A DNA stretch of 64,000 nucleotides from Myxococcota bacterium (GTDB lineage Bacteria; Myxococcota; XYA12-FULL-58-9; JALHOP01): contig JALHOP010000007.1 in the NCBI GenBank assembly GCA_022842935.1, positions 1-64,000 of the forward strand, given 5' to 3'. Shown here piece by piece: positions 33,458 through 42,828 of the stretch. The notes beneath the pieces were generated by a model. It was not told where the DNA came from. It worked only from the letters and a program-made list of their open reading frames with translations, and did not search any database. The first letter of the stretch is position 1; every line of letters begins with the position of its first letter. The position numbers and the translations under genes were made by a program.

Positions 33458-34855
33458 ATGAAAGGCGCTGCTAAGCTCAGGAGCATCTACGTCTGCCAGG
33501 CGTGCGGGCAAAACGAGCAGAAGTGGCTCGGGCGCTGTAACGCCTGCGGCGCCTGGAACACCTTCGTCGAAGAGGTCACCGCCAAGTCGGCCAAGCGCGA
33601 GGTCGCGGGGCCCAAGGTAAAGAGCACGCGCCTCGCCGACGTTGCCATGGACGACGAGCCCCGTCGCTCGACCGGCATTGTCGAGCTCGACCGCGTGCTC
33701 GGGGGCGGCTTGGTTCACGGTGCGCTCATTCTCGTGGGTGGCGACCCGGGTATTGGCAAGTCGACACTCCTCTTGCAGGCCATGGGTGCCATGGCGCGCC
33801 AAGGGCTCACCACGCTGTATGTGAGCGCCGAAGAGTCGTTGCGTCAGGTGAAGCTCCGGGCCGATCGCTTGGGCATCGCAAGCGACAACCTGCACCTGCT
33901 CGCCGAGACGCGCCTCGAAGCGCTCGAAGAGGCGCGCCAAGAGCTATCTCCCGATGTTCTGGTGGTCGACTCCATCCAGACGGTCGGTCTGTCCGCTATC
34001 GAGAGCGCGACGGGCTCCGTGTCACAGATCCGCGGTGTCACGCAGCGCTTGATGGAGATCGCCAAGGGCGATGGGGTCACCACGTTCGTCGTCGGTCACG
34101 TCACCAAAGACGGCGCCATCGCCGGCCCCAAGGTGATGGAGCACATGGTCGACACGGTGCTCTACTTCGAAGGCGAGCGCACCGGGCCCTATCGTATCTT
34201 GCGCGCCCACAAGAATCGTTTCGGCTCGTCACAAGAGATTGGCGTCTTCGAGATGCTTCCCGAGGGGCTAGCTCCGGTGGGCAACCCATCGCAGCTCTTT
34301 CTTTCGCAGCGCGTCCAAGGCCCCGGTGCGACGGTGGTCACTTCGCTCGAGGGGTCTCGGCCCATCTTGCTCGAAGTCCAGGCGCTCGCGACACCTGCCA
34401 TCTACGGTACGCCAAGGCGTACCACGATTGGTTTCGACCAGCAGCGCGTCGCGATGTTGTGCGCCGTGCTCGAACAGCACACTGGCATCAGTCTCAGCGG
34501 TGCCGACGTCTATGTGAACGTCGCTGGTGGTGTCCGCTTGAGCGAACCCGCGGCCGACCTTGGGGTTGTGGTTGCCTTGGCTTCGGCGGCGGCCCGTGAG
34601 CCGGTGCCGCCCGACGTCGTGATGATCGGCGAGGTTGGTCTTGCGGGCGAGGTTCGCGGTGTCTCGCAGTTGGGGGCGCGGGTCCACGAGGCGGCGCAGC
34701 TCGGCTTCAAGCGCTGTTACGTGCCAGCCATCGACGTGCAGCGCTGGTCGGGGCCCCCCGCGGCGCTACCGCTTCACGGTGTGGGTGGCGTTCGAGAGCT
34801 CCTTGGTGATCTCGGGCTCGAGCGCACCAGGACGTTGCCGCGCGCCGCTTCGTAG
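33458..34855 (+). CDS. radA: DNA repair protein RadA (Sms)
   Basis: A 465-residue RecA-like branch-migration helicase that processes recombination intermediates. It has the C4 zinc finger (CQACG and CNACG), Walker A GGDPGIGKST, the RadA-specific HKNRFGSSQE, and the C-terminal LonC-like domain (GADVYVNVAGGV, VMIGEVGLAGEVRGV). I start it at ATG 33458 (MKGAAKLRSIYVCQACG). The last 90 bases overlap the 3' end of the convergent MFS gene. Confidence 0.95.
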   Translation: MKGAAKLRSIYVCQACGQNEQKWLGRCNACGAWNTFVEEVTAKSAKREVAGPKVKSTRLADVAMDDEPRRSTGIVELDRVLGGGLVHGALILVGGDPGIGKSTLLLQAMGAMARQGLTTLYVSAEESLRQVKLRADRLGIASDNLHLLAETRLEALEEARQELSPDVLVVDSIQTVGLSAIESATGSVSQIRGVTQRLMEIAKGDGVTTFVVGHVTKDGAIAGPKVMEHMVDTVLYFEGERTGPYRILRAHKNRFGSSQEIGVFEMLPEGLAPVGNPSQLFLSQRVQGPGATVVTSLEGSRPILLEVQALATPAIYGTPRRTTIGFDQQRVAMLCAVLEQHTGISLSGADVYVNVAGGVRLSEPAADLGVVVALASAAAREPVPPDVVMIGEVGLAGEVRGVSQLGARVHEAAQLGFKRCYVPAIDVQRWSGPPAALPLHGVGGVRELLGDLGLERTRTLPRAAS

Positions 34856-36382
34856 GTTCGTCATGACGCCGGTCATGCCTTTCACCGCGCCGCCCGGGAC
34901 GTTCGAGACCTTGCGTACGAGCTGAGCGACCTCACCGTAAAGCTCGCCGATGACCACGTCCTCTTCCACCTCGCCGACCTCCGCGACCGCGAGCAAGCGG
35001 TGCAGCGCGTAGAGCCCGAAGACGAAGGCGATGACAAAGATGAAGTCGAGACCCTGCAGGTCAATGGCGGTGATGTGCGCGCGCACGACGGCGCCCGACA
35101 GCCAGTGCAGGTCGAGCGAGATGTGCTCGTCGGCGAAGTGGTCAGAGGCGATACCCGCGAGGATGGGTGCGATGGTCGCGGCGGTGCCGCTGATGATGGC
35201 GTTCACCGCCAGGAACGCGGTGGCCTTTCCCTTGGGCGCCGATTTGAGAGCGAGGCCCGCGGCCGAGAGATTGACCCCCGCCGTGGAAACGCCCGTGAGC
35301 ACGTGGATGAGCACGAGCAGCGGGATGGTGAGCACGTATTTCCCGGGCAACGTGGTGAATGTCCAGAGCGCGATGGTCAAGACGAAGAGCGAGCCTGATA
35401 CGCTCATCACCGACTTGTTGCTGAAGCGGTCGGCGAGACGCCCCCATATACGATAGAACACGACGTTCGCGACCTGGCTCGATACCGAGAAGCCAATGAC
35501 CCAGGCCATCGGGAGCTCGAGCGTCTTGATCATGTAGACCGTGAAGAACGGCATCGCGAGGTTCACCGCGAAGTTCCACGAGCCCAGGAACATCAAAAGC
35601 TTACGAAAGTTACCGTCGCGTAAGGGCTCGGAGAGCAGGCGGAAGATGCTCGCGCCGCTCGCTGGTGCCATACGTGGCTCGGGGACGTTGGCGAGCGCGC
35701 CGGCACCCACGAAGCCGAAGACCGCGCCGACCGCGAACAAGACGCTATAGACCGCTAAAGCAGATGCAAAGAGCTGCGACCCTTGGTCGATAACGACGCC
35801 GGACGAGAGGGTGAGGACCGCGGCGAGCGCGGTGGCAATAGTGAGGCGCTTGGCCAGGTAGCGACCCATGATCGCTTCGGGGACGAGGTCGCGCTTCCAC
35901 GAATTGAAGGCGCAGCTCTGGATGGTGGCAAACGCAGAGTAGAGCGTCAGGCACAACAAGAGCACCGGGATGCTCATGGGACTGTCGACCGAGGCCCCGA
36001 GCCACGGCAGCGCCGCGATGACCAACCAAAACGAGCGACTGAAGACCGCCGACACGACCGCGAGAAGCTTACGGCGGCGGGTGACCTCGATGAGGTAGAT
36101 GGCCGGCACCTGGAGAATCTGCGTGAGCGGCGCGATGCTCGCGATGAGCCCGATGATGGTGTTCGAGGCGCCGAGGAGCAGCGCGTAGGCGACCAGAAAG
36201 GCGCCGCCCGTAAGCGAGGTCATCACCTGCGAGGCAACCCCGTCGACCAGGAGCAGCTTGAGCCCGTGTTGGACCTCGACGTCGTCGAGTTGGTCTCGCG
36301 GCTTGAAGTCGAAGGCGGAAGTGTGGGCGCTCACAGCGGGTTTCGGGCGACTTCTGACACGCGCGATCGGAACTGGCAACAC
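34766..36382 (-). CDS. MFS transporter
   Basis: A 538-residue protein with about 12 membrane helices of the major facilitator superfamily, for example SLTGGAFLVAYALLLGASN and VLTIPLLVLIHVLTGVSTAG. The cytoplasmic C-terminal tail (about 450-538) is charged and unusually long. It starts at a GTG at 36382 preceded by GAAGG; a GTG at 36334 is an alternative. The cargo is unknown. The tail is coded opposite the last 30 codons of radA, a 90-base coding overlap that both frames must respect. The PilZ gene diverges 27 bases upstream. Confidence 0.82.
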   Translation of the reverse strand: MLPVPIARVRSRPKPAVSAHTSAFDFKPRDQLDDVEVQHGLKLLLVDGVASQVMTSLTGGAFLVAYALLLGASNTIIGLIASIAPLTQILQVPAIYLIEVTRRRKLLAVVSAVFSRSFWLVIAALPWLGASVDSPMSIPVLLLCLTLYSAFATIQSCAFNSWKRDLVPEAIMGRYLAKRLTIATALAAVLTLSSGVVIDQGSQLFASALAVYSVLFAVGAVFGFVGAGALANVPEPRMAPASGASIFRLLSEPLRDGNFRKLLMFLGSWNFAVNLAMPFFTVYMIKTLELPMAWVIGFSVSSQVANVVFYRIWGRLADRFSNKSVMSVSGSLFVLTIALWTFTTLPGKYVLTIPLLVLIHVLTGVSTAGVNLSAAGLALKSAPKGKATAFLAVNAIISGTAATIAPILAGIASDHFADEHISLDLHWLSGAVVRAHITAIDLQGLDFIFVIAFVFGLYALHRLLAVAEVGEVEEDVVIGELYGEVAQLVRKVSNVPGGAVKGMTGVMTNLRSGARQRPGALEPEITKELSNATHTVKR

Positions 36383-36409
36383 GGCGGCCTTCGGCTAAGC
36401 TTCTGGTCA

Positions 36410-36757
36410 ATGGCAGGCAGCGAGCGTCGTATCCATCCGCGTGTGCCCCTGAAATTGTTGGTCCAGTTCCGTCTGAGCGATGTCGACCAGTTCATGCGCG
36501 AGCATGCGGTCAACCTGTCGGTCGGGGGGATGTTCATCGCGACCCCCGAACCGCGACCCATCGGTGTCCTGGTTTACCTGCAATTTCGCGTGGCTGACGG
36601 TGGAACCCTCATCGAGGGGCTGGGCAGGGTGGTGCACGTGAACGACCCCAAGACGAACGAGCCGGGGATGGGCATCGAGTTCGTCAACCTCGACGAAGGC
36701 TCGCGCGAGTTCATCGACGCTGCCATCCATGCACGGCTGACACGTGCGATAGCCTAG
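36410..36757 (+). CDS. PilZ-domain protein (Myxococcus paralogous type)
   Basis: A 115-residue single-domain PilZ protein. ERRIHPRVPLKL carries the RxxxR-type motif near the start and AVNLSVGGMFI the D/NxSxxG motif, here NLSVGG, which together bind cyclic-di-GMP in PilZ domains. The set resembles the Myxococcus paralogous family (TIGR02266), which supports the proposed taxonomic range. Such proteins usually tie c-di-GMP levels to motility or secretion. Confidence 0.88.
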   Translation: MAGSERRIHPRVPLKLLVQFRLSDVDQFMREHAVNLSVGGMFIATPEPRPIGVLVYLQFRVADGGTLIEGLGRVVHVNDPKTNEPGMGIEFVNLDEGSREFIDAAIHARLTRAIA

Positions 36758-36811
36758 TCGAGCGTAAGGGTCGCTGTTGCCTCCCGGCGGCGCTCCCTTG
36801 TACGAGCGCAC

Positions 36812-39034
36812 ATGCCGATTCGCGTCCTGCTTGTCGTTGCCGTTCTCGCGGTCACCGCGTGCGAAACTCGCGACCCCACCCAGCCGCTCACGCCCGAGCC
36901 GCCGCGCCCGACGCCCAAGCGTATCGACACCACGTTCCTCGCCCAATACGCGGCCACCAATAAGTTCACGCTTGGGCGTCCGACGTCGTTCAAGGTGAGC
37001 CGCGATGGCGCGCTGGTTTATTTCTTGCGCTCGACCGCACGCAGCTTTTCGCGCGACCTCTACGTTTACGATGTGGTCGCCAAAACGGAGCGCGTGATCG
37101 CGACTGCGGCGCAGCTGTTGTCGGGTGGAACCGAAAATCTCTCTGCCGAAGAGAAAGCGCGTCGCGAACGCATGCGGTCTACTGCTCGCGGCATCGCGAC
37201 GTTCGAGCTCGCCAAAGACGGCAAGCGTCTCCTCATACCGCTCTCGGGCAAGCTCTACGTCGTCGACGCCACATCGGGCCAAGCCAAAGAGCTCATCGAT
37301 GCTGGAGGCTACGCCAACGACCCGAGTCTGTCGCCCCTCGGCGACAAGGTCGCTTGTGTACGTAACGGTGATCTCTATGTGATCGACATCGCCACCAATC
37401 AGCAGACGCGCCTCACGACCACCGCGAGCGAAACGATTAGCAATGGTCTCCCTGAGTTCGTAGCGCAGGAAGAGATGGACCGCTTTCGCGGATATTGGTG
37501 GTCGCCTGACGGTAAGTCGATGGTCTACCAAGAGACCGACACGCGCGGCATGGACCGTTCGTACATTGCCGACCCGTCGAAGCCCGACCATCCGCCGCAG
37601 AGCTGGCCTTACCCGCGACCTGGCCGCGCCAACGCCTCGGTGCGCGCAGGCATCGTCGATATTCGCGGCGGCGCGACCCGCTGGATCAACTGGGATAGCG
37701 GTGTCTTTCCCTATCTGGTGTCGGTCACTTGGGACGACGGCGCGCCGCTGCTCATCGCGGTGCAGAACCGGGCTCAGACCGATCTCAAGCTCTACGAGGT
37801 CGAGCAGGGTCGTGGCGCGACGCGCGAGCTGCTCACCGAAAACGATGACGCGTGGGTGAACATCGCGCAGAGCGTGCCGCGCTTCTACGACAAGGGGCGA
37901 AAACTCTTGTGGATCAGCGAAGAGAGCGGCGCGCCGGTGCTGGAAGCGCGTGAGACCTCGGGAGCGATGCTAAAGGAACTGACGAAAGCGGCGCTCGGCC
38001 TGCATGAGTTGGTGTCTGTCGACGAGGCCGCGGGTCACGTCTACGTGCTGGCGAGTGACGACGCGACCGACAAACGGCTGTTTCGCGTGCCGCTGGATGG
38101 CGGAGACGCGACCGCCGTCGCAGCGACGCGCGGCAAAGAGTCCGCTGCGTTCACGGAGGGCGCCCCCGTGTTCGTTCACTCGCAGACCTTGGAGGACGGA
38201 AGCGCTCGCGACGTCGTGCGCAAGCTCGACGGCAGCGAAGTCGGAGTCATTGCGTCGGTCGCCGAGCAGCCGCCTCTCATGCCCAAGCTCGAGCTCACGC
38301 GCGTTGCAGAGCACGACCTCAACGCGGTCATTGTCCGTCCGCGCGACTTCGCGGCCGGCACCAAGTATCCCGTGATCGTGCACGTCTACGCGGGTCCTCA
38401 CAACCGCATCGTCGACCGGGTTCCCCGTTCGTATTTCCTCGACCAGTGGATCGCCGACAACGGCTTCGTCGTCGTCGCCATCGACAACCGCGGAACGCCC
38501 GGGCGCGGTCGCGTCTTCGAGCGCGTCATCAAGAAAGATCTCATCACGGTCGCGCTCGCGGACCAGGTCGCGGGCTTGCAGGCACTGGTCAAGAAGTACC
38601 CCGAGCTGGACGGCAGTCGCGTGGGTATCTACGGCTGGTCATTCGGTGGCTACGCGTCTGCTCACGCCGTGATGCAGCGCCCCGACATCTACAAAGCGGG
38701 CGTAGCAGGCGCGCCGGTCACCGAATGGCGTGACTACGACACACACTACACCGAGCGCTACATGGGTTTGCCCGACGAGAACCCAGAGGGATACGCCGCG
38801 ACGTCCGTTTTGACGTACGCCGACAAGCTCGAGCGCCCGCTCCTCGTCGTGCATGGCACCGCCGACGATAACGTGTACTTCGCGCACTCCTTGAAGCTTG
38901 CAAACCTGTTGTTCCGCGCCGGCAAACCCTTCGAGCTGTTGCCGCTCCTGAACTTCACGCACATGGTCCCCGAGCCCGAGGTGACCACGCGCCTCTATGA
39001 GAAGGTGGTGGATTTCTTCCAGCGCAGCCTCTGA
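36812..39034 (+). CDS. S9 family (DPP-IV-like) peptidase, lipoprotein
   Basis: A 740-residue peptidase. The N-terminus MPIRVLLVVAVLAVTAC is a lipoprotein signal. Residues 60-470 form the beta-propeller, including EEMDRFRGYWWSPDGKSM, which carries the Glu pair that binds the free N-terminus in DPP-IV enzymes. The C-terminal hydrolase has the Ser in IYGWSFGGYASAHAV (about residue 609), Asp in HGTADDNVYFAHS (about 683) and His in LNFTHMVPEPE (about 716). It should remove dipeptides from peptides, perhaps with X-Pro preference, at the cell surface or in the periplasm. Confidence 0.9.
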   Translation: MPIRVLLVVAVLAVTACETRDPTQPLTPEPPRPTPKRIDTTFLAQYAATNKFTLGRPTSFKVSRDGALVYFLRSTARSFSRDLYVYDVVAKTERVIATAAQLLSGGTENLSAEEKARRERMRSTARGIATFELAKDGKRLLIPLSGKLYVVDATSGQAKELIDAGGYANDPSLSPLGDKVACVRNGDLYVIDIATNQQTRLTTTASETISNGLPEFVAQEEMDRFRGYWWSPDGKSMVYQETDTRGMDRSYIADPSKPDHPPQSWPYPRPGRANASVRAGIVDIRGGATRWINWDSGVFPYLVSVTWDDGAPLLIAVQNRAQTDLKLYEVEQGRGATRELLTENDDAWVNIAQSVPRFYDKGRKLLWISEESGAPVLEARETSGAMLKELTKAALGLHELVSVDEAAGHVYVLASDDATDKRLFRVPLDGGDATAVAATRGKESAAFTEGAPVFVHSQTLEDGSARDVVRKLDGSEVGVIASVAEQPPLMPKLELTRVAEHDLNAVIVRPRDFAAGTKYPVIVHVYAGPHNRIVDRVPRSYFLDQWIADNGFVVVAIDNRGTPGRGRVFERVIKKDLITVALADQVAGLQALVKKYPELDGSRVGIYGWSFGGYASAHAVMQRPDIYKAGVAGAPVTEWRDYDTHYTERYMGLPDENPEGYAATSVLTYADKLERPLLVVHGTADDNVYFAHSLKLANLLFRAGKPFELLPLLNFTHMVPEPEVTTRLYEKVVDFFQRSL

Positions 39035-39081
39035 GTCGCGTGCGTCTGCGCACTTCACGGCATGGGCTCTCTGGTGCAACG

Positions 39082-39471
39082 ATGACCAGAGGCTCCATGT
39101 ACAGTCACGTTTACGTCTACTACCTGTTGCGTTCCGATGCGGTCTATTCACGCCCCGTCGCCACGCATCGTGCGGTCGAGGCATGTGAGCGCGCTGGGAT
39201 GCGCGTCGCGGCCGAGCCTTTGGCGTTCGTTGGCGCGCCCGGTTTTCCGTGGTGTTCGGTTTCCCTGGTCCGTGCCGACGCGTCGGGCAACTACCACAGC
39301 GACCCGAATGCGCGAGAGGTCAACGCCGCCCCGTTCGTTGGTCTTCGTAGCGTCCCCTCCCAACCCTACGAGGCTCTTCTCAGGGAGATCGCGTCGACGC
39401 TCGGCTGGCAGCTCCTCCTCGAGGACGATGACGAGGGGCGCGAAAACGTCCTGCTGTTTGAGCCAACCTAG
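39082..39471 (+). CDS. Small hypothetical protein
   Basis: A protein of about 129 residues starting MTRGSMYSHVYVYYLLRSDA at 39082; an ATG at 39097 (MYSHVYVYYLL) is an equally good start. It has a Tyr-rich first strand, AGMRVAAEPLAFVGAPGFPWC in the middle and a very acidic end (LLLEDDDEGRENVLLFEPT). There is no signal peptide. It follows the peptidase gene by 47 bases and may be in its operon. The 39472-39582 gap has a weak hairpin with a T-run near 39490-39510, a possible terminator. Confidence 0.6.
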   Translation: MTRGSMYSHVYVYYLLRSDAVYSRPVATHRAVEACERAGMRVAAEPLAFVGAPGFPWCSVSLVRADASGNYHSDPNAREVNAAPFVGLRSVPSQPYEALLREIASTLGWQLLLEDDDEGRENVLLFEPT

Positions 39472-39582
39472 GCAGCGTCGCAGGCACAGAAGACTTTTTT
39501 CTGCACTCGATGTCTGCGGTCTGCCGTCGCCTCGCGTGGATGCGGATCCGTGCGCCGTGTTAGTCGACAACGGAGGATTGGC

Positions 39583-40185
39583 ATGAAGACCTGGTTCACC
39601 GCGGCCGCGTCGTCCGCTTTGCTCGTCGTCGCGCCCTTCGTGGTCCATGCCGCGGGTGATGCGGCCGAGCTCGCCGCCATCGCGACGCGTTGCGACGAGC
39701 TCGAGCGTGTCGCGGCCACCACGCGGCGTGAGAACATGACGTCGCTCAAGCCACGCGCGAAAGCGCTCGTCGACCGCGCCGAGAAGGTCACGACCGAGCT
39801 CTACGAGGCTGTCACCGAAGCGCTCAAAGAATCGAACGGTGCCGTGGTCGCCTCGCTTCAAGAGCGGCTCATCACCGCCAGCGACTTGGCTGACCGCGTT
39901 CGCCAGCTGCACGAGAGTATCGATGCGGAGGCCGAAGATGTCGAGGTGCGCACTCTTCACGACATCGGCATCTGCGGCGTCTACAACGAGCTCACCGGCA
40001 AAGTGGAATGGAAACAAGAGGGTAAACAGGGCCTGAGCGGCCGCTACAACCCCACCACCAAGCGCATCGACTGGATCCCCATCGCGCGCTCCGGACCGGG
40101 GCCGCATTCCGGCTTCGCGCGTGTCGAGCGCGTCGGCACGACCTACCGCTCGACGTGCACCTTCACGCCGGTCGGCTCGAAATAA
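39583..40185 (+). CDS. Exported protein of unknown function
   Basis: A 200-residue secreted protein. GGAGG lies nine bases before the ATG at 39583. Residues 1-24 are a Sec signal peptide (SSALLVVAPFVVHAAG). Residues 25-125 are a coiled helical region rich in Ala, Glu, Arg and Leu, with two helices (RCDELERVAATTRRENMTSL and ESNGAVVASLQERLITASDL). The C-terminal part (130-200) is a small domain ending RSTCTFTPVGSK. No family is recognised. The stretch 40186-40407 holds a small hairpin just after the stop (GGACC and GGTCC arms) but no gene. Confidence 0.68.
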   Translation: MKTWFTAAASSALLVVAPFVVHAAGDAAELAAIATRCDELERVAATTRRENMTSLKPRAKALVDRAEKVTTELYEAVTEALKESNGAVVASLQERLITASDLADRVRQLHESIDAEAEDVEVRTLHDIGICGVYNELTGKVEWKQEGKQGLSGRYNPTTKRIDWIPIARSGPGPHSGFARVERVGTTYRSTCTFTPVGSK

Positions 40186-40407
40186 CGGACCGCGCGGGCG
40201 GTTGGTCCCGAACCACTGATCCTCACCTCGGTTTTGAGGCTCTCCTAGCGGTCGCAAGAGGGAAGAACATAGAGCAGCGTTGGCGAGGTTCCCATCTGCG
40301 AGCCAAGACCGACGAGCGATAGGAGCAAGACAACGCGCAACTACGTCGCAGCCAAACCGAGCGGTTGGCGCATCCGATCGAGGAGCCGCGAGGCCCTGTC
40401 ACCAGAA

Positions 40408-41013
40408 TCAACTTCGCCGCGCAACGAGAACGTCACGCAGCTCGCCCCCGACTCTCTCGACATCCGCCAGCAGTCGACGCGCGACCCGGCCAAGCACCAA
40501 CAGGCCGGCACAGCCGAGCGCCGTCACCCCTACACCCAACCAGAGAATGGCGCTGGCTGTGGCCGCGAGCTCCTCGTGGGGCGCAGGTCCGGCCTTGCTG
40601 TAAGTGAAACTCATGCCAACGAACGTCACGCCGACCGCGCAAAGCGTGAGGAGGCGCAGCAGTATGGTGGCCGGTGATGCGAGCTTCGCGCGGGCATCGT
40701 CCGTGGCTTCGCGCGCGGCAATCGCGATAGCGGACCGACCACCAGCTGCTGCGCTCACGACCCGCGACGTGGCGCGTACCACGAGCGCTGCCGGGGCCGC
40801 CTGGCAAAGCTTCAGCACCCGCCCCAGGTCGCCATTAGCAATCAGCCGGCGAACATGTTTCATGAACGCGGTGGCGTCGATGTTGTAGCGGGCGTACAGC
40901 GTCCACGCACGGTGACCAGTGGTGACCAGTGTAACCAAGCCGATAATGGCAAGCGCGTGGATCGCGGGACTGCCGCTGGCCCATAAGCGCGCGACGTGAA
41001 TAGCTAGCGTCAT
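40408..41013 (-). CDS. MotA/TolQ/ExbB-like membrane protein
   Basis: A 201-residue membrane protein. It has a hydrophobic N-terminus (ALAIIGLVTLVTTG) and two later membrane helices, about 110-135 (LRLLTLCAVGVTFVGMSF) and 148-172 (TASAILWLGVGVTALGC). The soluble loop between (MKHVRRLIANGDLGRVLKLC) is the region where ExbB/TolQ proteins carry the same pattern. Proton-channel partners of this type energise outer-membrane or motor functions, but no ExbD/MotB partner is here, so its role is open. ATGA overlap with the fic gene upstream shows they are co-translated. Confidence 0.65.
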   Translation of the reverse strand: MTLAIHVARLWASGSPAIHALAIIGLVTLVTTGHRAWTLYARYNIDATAFMKHVRRLIANGDLGRVLKLCQAAPAALVVRATSRVVSAAAGGRSAIAIAAREATDDARAKLASPATILLRLLTLCAVGVTFVGMSFTYSKAGPAPHEELAATASAILWLGVGVTALGCAGLLVLGRVARRLLADVERVGGELRDVLVARRS

Positions 41014-42524
41014 TCTGGCGACCCGCTTGGCGTGTGCGTACTGACGGCTTGCACTGCTAGCTCCATCGCGGCGACTTCGGCATCGCTGAGCTCGGGGAAC
41101 TGAGGTCGCTTGCCAGCGGAGAGCTTGCCGTTGTTCTGCAGCAGATAGCGCACGAAGGAGGCCAAGCGCTTATCGGGCATATCGACGATGTCGCGGACCG
41201 CTCGCATGGAGGCGTCGAAACGCTCTAGATAGTCGAGCTCATGCGCCAAGTCGTCGTCGATGGTCTTGGCAACGCAGGCGTAGAGATACTCGGCCATGAC
41301 CGTGGCGTCGAAGTAGCGATAGAGATGAGCTGTGGCGTTGCGGACCTCGAGGCGCTCGTCGGCGACGATTTCCCAATCGATCCATTCAGCGAGCGGTTTC
41401 GAGAACGTCTCCAGCACCTCGTCGTAGACGCGTCGCTCCCGTTCCATGATGGCGGATACAGGGAAGATGATGCCCGGCGGTGTGAAGTGGTGACGGGCAA
41501 GAAGCGCGTGCACCAGAAAGCGGTGAATGCGGCCGTTGCCGTCCTCGAACGGATGAATGAACACGAAAGCGAACGCCACCACCGCGGCGGCCACGACGGG
41601 GTCCACGGTGGGTTCCGATAGCCGAGCGAAGAGCGCGCTAAATCCGTCCATCAGGCTCGTCACGTCGTCTGGCTTCGGGCAAATGAAATGGACTCGCTGA
41701 CGAAAGTTACCGAGCGTTTCGCCCACGAAGCTTTGCTCCTGGCGATAGCCGGTGGCGGCGTAACGCGGCTCGACGATGGTCTGCTGTAGCGACACCAGAG
41801 ACGCGAGGTCTGGCTCGAAGCGTTCGGCGTCACGCAACGCGAGCATGAAGCGCTCGGCGCGCTTCGGAGATGGTGTCTCGTGCTCGATGGCGAAGCTCGA
41901 GCGCGTTTCCTTGGTGTAGAGATACGAGCTCGCGCGGGCGAGGACCGTTCTGTCGTGCGCGGCGATGATCGACAGCGCCCTCTCGCGCAAAGCGTTGCTC
42001 TTCGCCATGGCCGCGACGAGTGAGTCGCTTTTGCGAACTGTAACGCAGAGGCGTGCGTCGCCGACTAAATTGTCTAGTACGCGATGCCGGACACTCTTTC
42101 GGGCTGGTGCGGTGACCTGAAGGCTGTCGTCGAGGGCCGGCGTCCAGCCCATTGCCATGCGCGTCTCGGTCACACGCAGCGTCTTGCCGCTAAATGTCTC
42201 GTATAAAAACCACGCGCGGCGCGCGTACTGACTCGTCCTCTCACGATTTATCCAGTCCGCTATCGCGTCTCCGTCGATTGCGCGCATTACGCCAGCCACG
42301 ACACCCATGTCGAGGGGCTCGTATCGCAGCGCGAAGCGTAGGTGCCCTTCGACGGTGTCGTCGACCGTGTAGCGCGCAGTATAGAGTTCGGTCGTGGTCT
42401 GGCCGACGACGCGCGTCTTGCGTACGGATGCCCCGACGAAGCTCTGCACTGCAGGCGCTGGGGTCGACAGCTCGAGACGGTCACGCAGCCAGGATTGGCC
42501 TATAGGGCGGAGCTTACTGTCCAT
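41010..42524 (-). CDS. Fic family protein (AMPylase-like)
   Basis: A 504-residue protein with a Fic core. The active-site loop HPFEDGNGRIHR (residues 324-335) matches HxFx(D/E)GNGRxxR exactly, so it should transfer AMP or another phosphate-linked group from a nucleotide to a protein hydroxyl. An inhibitory helix is suggested by SSFAIEHE (209-216) on the N-terminal side, the class II arrangement, though the usual Gly after the Glu is replaced by His. The first 190 residues have no recognised domain. Its upstream region carries several TGATAGAATT-like repeats. The nearest partner is the ExbB-like gene translated from the same message. Confidence 0.85.
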   Translation of the reverse strand: MDSKLRPIGQSWLRDRLELSTPAPAVQSFVGASVRKTRVVGQTTTELYTARYTVDDTVEGHLRFALRYEPLDMGVVAGVMRAIDGDAIADWINRERTSQYARRAWFLYETFSGKTLRVTETRMAMGWTPALDDSLQVTAPARKSVRHRVLDNLVGDARLCVTVRKSDSLVAAMAKSNALRERALSIIAAHDRTVLARASSYLYTKETRSSFAIEHETPSPKRAERFMLALRDAERFEPDLASLVSLQQTIVEPRYAATGYRQEQSFVGETLGNFRQRVHFICPKPDDVTSLMDGFSALFARLSEPTVDPVVAAAVVAFAFVFIHPFEDGNGRIHRFLVHALLARHHFTPPGIIFPVSAIMERERRVYDEVLETFSKPLAEWIDWEIVADERLEVRNATAHLYRYFDATVMAEYLYACVAKTIDDDLAHELDYLERFDASMRAVRDIVDMPDKRLASFVRYLLQNNGKLSAGKRPQFPELSDAEVAAMELAVQAVSTHTPSGSPE

Positions 42525-42546
42525 TGTAGACCGATCAGTAACCGAG

Positions 42547-42663
42547 TAGAATTATCACGAAATTAGAACAGCGGGGAAATTCTATCAGAGACGCCGTGTG
42601 GTAAACCAATCAGACTGAGTAAAATTCTATCAAGACAGCGCAAGTTCTGAGAAATTCGATCAG
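42547..42663 (-). promoter_or_regulatory. Repeated TGATAGAATT-type sites upstream of fic
   Basis: Read on the reverse strand, three near-identical sites occur: CTGATAGAATTTCC (rc of 42575-42588), CTTGATAGAATTTT (rc of 42621-42634) and CTGATCGAATTTCT (rc of 42650-42663). A fourth, weaker TGATAATTCT lies at about 42549-42558 and contains GATAAT, a good -10 candidate for fic. Start-to-start distances are about 29, 45 and 30 bases. The stretch is AT-rich in a GC-rich window. The sites could be repressor-binding repeats or a set of weak promoters (each contains TGATAGAAT, an extended -10-like word). This is most of what the 42525-42828 gap holds. Confidence 0.5.
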
Positions 42664-42828
42664 TACGGGCGTTTCTCTCGGACGTCATGGGCCGCCGCAC
42701 ATGCCTTCGAGAAGGAAGTTCGACCAGGTGAGCGGCCTGCATTCGCAGCGCCCTTCTTCGCCACGCTTTATGGCGACACGCCGCTCGCCAAGCTCTGCTC
42801 GCCGGCGAGTCTTGCGTTGTTTCACGCG

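Noticed and set aside
42547-42663. Short CRISPR array upstream of fic
   Set aside because: Repeats are only about 14 bases, spacing varies from about 29 to 45, there are no cas genes and the sites fit promoter elements.
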